11,586 nucleotides of DNA from Phoronis ovalis (Eukaryota > Phoronida > Phoronidae). Each line of letters begins with the position of its first letter. Position 1 is the stretch's first letter. The notes below the pieces were generated by a model, which was not told the DNA's origin, searched no databases, and worked only from the letters and a program-made list of their open reading frames with translations. The stretch spans positions 2,881 through 14,466 of the forward strand of contig JAOXYB010032164.1 in the NCBI GenBank assembly GCA_028565635.1. Direction: 5' to 3'. The position numbers were made by a program, and so were the translations under genes. Positions 9,011 through 11,586 of the stretch are shown piece by piece.

Positions 9011-11558
9011 GTAAGTATGATGTCATAGTGTCCAGATAATAATATGCATGGTACACACTTTTTGTTGAAAAGTTGACCCATTCTGTGAAAAACGGACCCA
9101 TTTTTATGGATTTGTGAAAAAGTGACCCATTTGGTATTCATCATATATGTAAGTAACACCCCTCCCTCCGGATACAGTGTTTGCCAAAATATTACTTGTA
9201 TTTTTATAGTAGTTTGATACTTCATACTTTGATTGTGAACAACATTAAAACTCGAGTCTTCATTGTATTAATAATTTGTGTTTTTTCATGAACATGTATA
9301 CTTTTCTTTTTGCATTTATACAGACACTTTTTCTATCCTCACTGATTATTGAGATTTTGTTGACTGTGGGGAACTTAATTGTATTGGTATTATTTTGAAG
9401 TCAATATGGACCAAACATTTGAAGGAAACTTCATAAAAGGTTCAAATGTCATTGAGAGATCAGTCATAGGTCAATAGTCAATCCTTGTCTTAAAGGCTCT
9501 TTTTAAGTAAAATTAGATTTCCTCTTTTTGCCACAATGGAACTATTTATAACATTACAGATATTAAATTATTTTTTCAGGCTAGCTCAGCTAATGATCTG
9601 GTATCCAGATGTCAATCCCATAATAATGAAAGATTCTTTTATAGCTGCATAGAGAGACAAACAAGTAAGTTTCCTCTTGTAATATCTTGAGTAAACAATG
9701 TGCATTCACACTATAACAGAAGTAATCCGACTTGTGTGTGATAGTCAGCAAAACTGACTACCCAAGCGGGTACTACCCATGTGTTTTGGAAGGGAAAAAG
9801 ACCTTCTTTTTAGATCTTGGTAGGTGACAAAAATGTTCACCTTGCATTTTTTTTCGCTGGCGTGCTTTAAAAAAAAACATGAAGAATTGAAGCTATGCTT
9901 CATTTCAGTTTTGAGATTAGGTTGTAAAAACACCTTTTTATTTTTTGGGACTAAACTTTTTTATCTATCTTATACCTTTCCAGTGCACCCAGGCATGTTG
10001 TCTAGCCTCTGGAAAATATTCTTTGTTTTTCTATACATTTTCATACATATACGCTCTCACCAATATACCCCCTCTATTAATCGCCAGGTGTAGAGGCAGC
10101 ATACATGTCCCGGTATGTGTTTAATAAAATATAGTGAAAGTGTCACAACTACATTGTATGCCAGTGTTAGGTTTTTTAAACATGAAAATGTATTCGTAAT
10201 TATTGTAGAATCTGAGCAATGCTGCAGCCAAACAAACAACTTTCAGTGCCGCTCAGCGTGCCGTGCAATATTTGCCAGTGACATCATGCCTACCTCTACT
10301 CAGAGAGAGGCTGTAGGTGTCTTATGTGGACAAGTATCGCCACCTGTTGTTAGCTGTGTGAGTAACTATACACATGCCACACCTGCTAATAATCCCACAG
10401 AGAGTAAGTTATTGTTGTGAATTGATTTAATTACAAATTAAATTTTCACAGTTTGGCCCTTGAAAATAAAAAACTGTTCTGCAAACTATTCAAAAGTTGA
10501 AGTTAACAGCTACACTGCAACATTTTCAGAGTGAGTTGTAGTTCGACTTTATGAGAAGATTTTCATACTAGCCTAATTATAAAAATAATCATATCAGACT
10601 TGTGCTAGTCTAATGAAGTTCTAGTTGGCAGGTTGATTAGGTGCCAAACCAAGCCAACAACATTAAAAGTAGAAATGTCTGAATAATGGCCAATTTGACC
10701 TCTGATGTGGTGTATCCATTCAGCCTTGCTCTAAACAACCTTTAATTAAATATGTCAAAACCATAACAATAGATTCAAGGTGTCAATTTCTGTTAGGTTG
10801 CTATGACAACAGATTAATTACTGTATTTTTTACCTCTGGGCAGTTTTGGAAATCAGATAAAATATTAGAAAGATTTACTTATAGTTGTTTTATTTGCCTA
10901 TAAGTTTGTTTTTCTGGATACAAATATTTGCCCTAGTGGGAAAAGTGTACTTTATTTTCTATAGCCGGCAAGAATAGTGTATACTTACAGAAAACGTAGA
11001 ATGTTTGTATTTTGTATTGTCAGGTCACTTCTGTACACAATTAGTAGCATCACTACCGATTGTACTTGTGTAAACTGTGTTTGATAACCATTAAGTGATA
11101 ATTTTAATGGAGCATTTCACAAAGGCTATTTTTCTGTTGCCTCTTTGATGTTACTAATGCGGTTATGTATAAATTAGATAGAGAGCAGATATTGTTCTCC
11201 GTAAAACTCTTGTAGCTATGGCTGTTGAAGGCATTCTATGTTATTGTTACTATCACTAGCCTTATTTTGATTTGATTTGTCTCGATGCTCACAAAGATAT
11301 CAGTTTGTTTTTTTATGATTTTGATATCTTGTTTTGTGATTAGAAAATGAAACGAATTTCTATTACTGCATGTAACAGTACTGTATCAGGTACTTGTTCA
11401 TATAATTTTAAAAATTGATTCATTTAGGTCTGCCGTGTTGTGATAAGGCAGCGGAGGACACGTGTCGTCGGAGGTGTCGCACTGCGTTAACATCTCTAAC
11501 AACTGAACAGGAAATTGTTGAAGAACTTATTGCAACATGCGGAAATCCAATACCAGTG
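8928..11558 (+). CDS. RECK: RECK homologue, partial gene (knots 2-4 across four exons)
   Basis: Four exons splice into 164 whole codons with no stop. In RECK, five Cys knot modules precede Kazal domains and a GPI anchor; the extracellular protein restrains metalloproteinases and, in vertebrates, presents Wnt7 with GPR124. The visible part has three modules of the form CC-x7-C-x3-C followed by two more Cys. Against human RECK as I remember it, matches include DxW before the first CC, the ASSxND stretch of knot 2, CxNYT after knot 3, NPT before knot 4, and TExEIV in knot 4. The later Cys intervals in knot 3 (21 and 9 residues) and the first in knot 4 (20) equal the human ones. Introns begin GTAAGT and end AG. 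The N-terminus, last part of knot 4, knot 5, Kazal region and anchor are outside the window or unseen. Exon GC is visibly higher than in the flanks. I am very sure of the family; the organism is unknown. Confidence 0.95.
9011..9579 (+). other. RECK intron, 569 bp, phase 0, inside knot 2
   Basis: The intron starts GTAAGT and ends TTTTTTCAG. It splits knot 2 between Cys 4 and Cys 5. It contains three imperfect copies of a 19-bp sequence (9064-9132) and otherwise only AT-rich sequence. No RNA gene or second reading frame is evident. Confidence 0.92.
9064..9132 (+). repeat. Three diverged copies of a 19-bp repeat
   Basis: The copies are at 9064-9082, 9085-9103 and 9114-9132, with the consensus GTGAAAAAGTGACCCATTT. 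The starts are 21 and 29 bp apart, the second gap being larger by 8 bp. Copies differ mainly in the GTTGA/CGGA/GTGA block before CCCAT. It may be a local tandem duplication or a remnant of a longer minisatellite; it sits 54 bp inside the intron. Confidence 0.75.
9580..9664 (+). CDS. RECK: RECK exon: second half of knot 2
   Basis: The exon is 85 nt: 28 codons from GCT at 9580 to ACA at 9661, plus one base of a codon finished in the next exon. It begins ASSANDLVSRC and carries Cys codons at 9610 and 9646, completing the six Cys of knot 2. Joined in phase 0 to the previous exon it gives CRSASSAND, against CKQASSKND in human. The interval from Cys 4 to Cys 5 is 12 residues, as in human; the next is 11 against 10, so one residue is inserted. 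The acceptor TTTTTTCAG ends at 9579 and has a strong pyrimidine tract; the donor GTAAGT starts at 9665. Unspliced reading would stop in the first 30 bases of the intron. Confidence 0.93.
9665..10208 (+). other. RECK intron, 544 bp, phase 1, between knots 2 and 3
   Basis: The intron starts GTAAGT and ends ATTATTGTAG. The pyrimidine content just before the acceptor is low, so the acceptor looks weak next to the one at 9579. Open stretches on both strands within it show no recognisable domain and I treat them as chance. Confidence 0.92.
10209..10403 (+). CDS. RECK: RECK exon: complete knot 3 module
   Basis: The exon is 195 nt: AA completes a Lys codon, 64 codons follow, and a final A is left for the next exon. 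The module begins SEQCCSQTNNFQCRSAC and holds all six Cys of knot 3, at 10220, 10223, 10247, 10259, 10325 and 10355. Cys intervals of 7, 3, 21 and 9 residues equal those of human knot 3. After the last Cys it reads VSNYTHATPANNPTE, against VNNYTQSYPMRNPTD in human; AAC at 10364 is an N-glycosylation sequon (NYT). The acceptor is TTATTGTAG ending at 10208, with few pyrimidines upstream; the donor is GTAAGT at 10404. The same frame is open upstream in the intron back to an ATG at 10115, but that stretch shows no RECK similarity. Intron retention past the donor stops at TGA 10418-10420. Confidence 0.96.
10581..10614 (-). repeat. Diverged inverted copy of the 34-bp palindromic repeat
   Basis: Read on the minus strand, this matches 1357-1390 at 30 of 34 positions, with no gap. 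Its palindromic core is slightly broken (ATTAGACTAGCACAAGTCTG). The two copies are about 9.2 kb apart in opposite orientation, which points to a dispersed repeat family rather than a local duplication. Confidence 0.7.
11290..11338. repeat. Imperfect inverted repeat in the RECK intron
   Basis: AAGATATCA at 11294-11302 is the exact reverse complement of TGATATCTT at 11322-11330, and CACAA at the left edge pairs with TTGTG at 11334-11338 if a few bases bulge out. The loop is T-rich. It is about 90 bp upstream of the knot 4 exon. It could fold in RNA but may be chance in AT-rich DNA. Confidence 0.45.
11428..11558 (+). CDS. RECK: RECK exon: most of knot 4
   Basis: The exon is 131 nt: GT completes a Ser codon, then 43 codons run from CTG at 11430 to GTG at 11556. 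It reads SLPCCDKAAEDTCRRRC and later TTEQEIVEELIATCGNPIPV. Cys codons at 11436, 11439, 11463, 11475 and 11538 match the first five of human knot 4, including the 20-residue interval from the fourth to the fifth. The sixth Cys lies in the next exon, outside the window. PIP near the end aligns with PLP in human; the second Pro falls where I recall human Pro256, which with Trp261 is reported to affect Wnt7 co-receptor activity. The acceptor is TTCATTTAG ending at 11427, the donor GTAAGT at 11559, and the exon ends in phase 0. Basic residues cluster around Cys 3 and 4 (CRRRCR). Confidence 0.95.
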
Positions 11559-11586
11559 GTAAGTTGTGCATTTATGAGAGATCGGA
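11559..11586 (+). other. Donor and start of the next RECK intron
   Basis: GTAAGT follows the GTG codon at 11556 directly. Only 28 bases of the intron are in the window. The frame is still open to the end, so the exon limit rests on the donor consensus and on the intron being phase 0. Confidence 0.85.

Larger units (their letters stand above)
10404..11427 (+). other. RECK intron, 1024 bp, phase 1, between knots 3 and 4
   Basis: The intron starts GTAAGT and ends GATTCATTTAG. It carries the minus-oriented copy of a palindromic repeat (10581-10614) and an imperfect inverted repeat near 11290-11338. No gene-like sequence was seen in the remainder. Confidence 0.92.

Noticed and set aside
8775-9225. 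Two overlapping minus-strand open frames of 108 and 96 codons
   Set aside because: They lie opposite the knot 2 exon and its intron flanks, show no recognisable domain, and are best explained as shadows of the plus-strand exon.
9582-9601. Sequence TAGCTCAGCTAATGATCTGG resembling a tRNA A box
   Set aside because: It is part of the knot 2 exon and has no matching B box or cloverleaf downstream.
10115-10420. A single-exon gene of 101 codons starting at ATG 10115
   Set aside because: Only the part from 10209 resembles RECK and it is bounded by AG and GTAAGT; the leading 30 codons are intron that happens to stay open.

Overview
The window looks like nuclear DNA of a bilaterian animal, most likely an invertebrate. 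It is AT-rich, has no long open frame, and carries a gene split into short exons by GTAAGT/AG introns. The only gene I can support lies at the right end. Four consecutive plus-strand exons (8928-9010, 9580-9664, 10209-10403, 11428-11558) join in one frame of 164 whole codons. They encode cysteine 'knot' (CC4) modules that align residue by residue with knots 2, 3 and most of 4 of RECK, the GPI-anchored, Kazal-containing inhibitor of matrix metalloproteinases and Wnt7 co-receptor. The gene is partial: the last exon ends in a good donor and continues beyond the window, and I found no exon for knot 1 or a conventional signal peptide upstream. The divergence from vertebrate RECK argues against a vertebrate, but the phylum cannot be fixed from this sequence.

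Layout. Positions 1-8927 are non-coding as far as I can see, and are best read as a long upstream RECK intron. This stretch holds a five-unit 21-bp tandem array (780-884), a small direct duplication (961-992), a 20-bp palindromic repeat (1357-1390) with a diverged inverted copy about 9.2 kb away inside a RECK intron (10581-10614), a decayed ~33-bp minisatellite next to a G-run (3781-4110), and a 520-bp TA-flanked element with terminal inverted repeats that looks like a non-autonomous Tc1/mariner-type transposon (7201-7720). From 8928 to the end, exons alternate with introns of 569, 544 and 1024 bp.

The most useful observations concern the RECK exons. The Cys spacing is kept almost exactly, the third module is a single 195-nt exon with matching phase-1 borders, and an NYT glycosylation site and a Pro near the Wnt7-contact region appear conserved. 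An in-frame ATG in good context, followed by a signal-peptide-like stretch, lies just upstream of the first exon, so an alternative start that lacks knot 1 has to be considered. I did not find a convincing new biological system. The rest is repeat-bearing intronic DNA.
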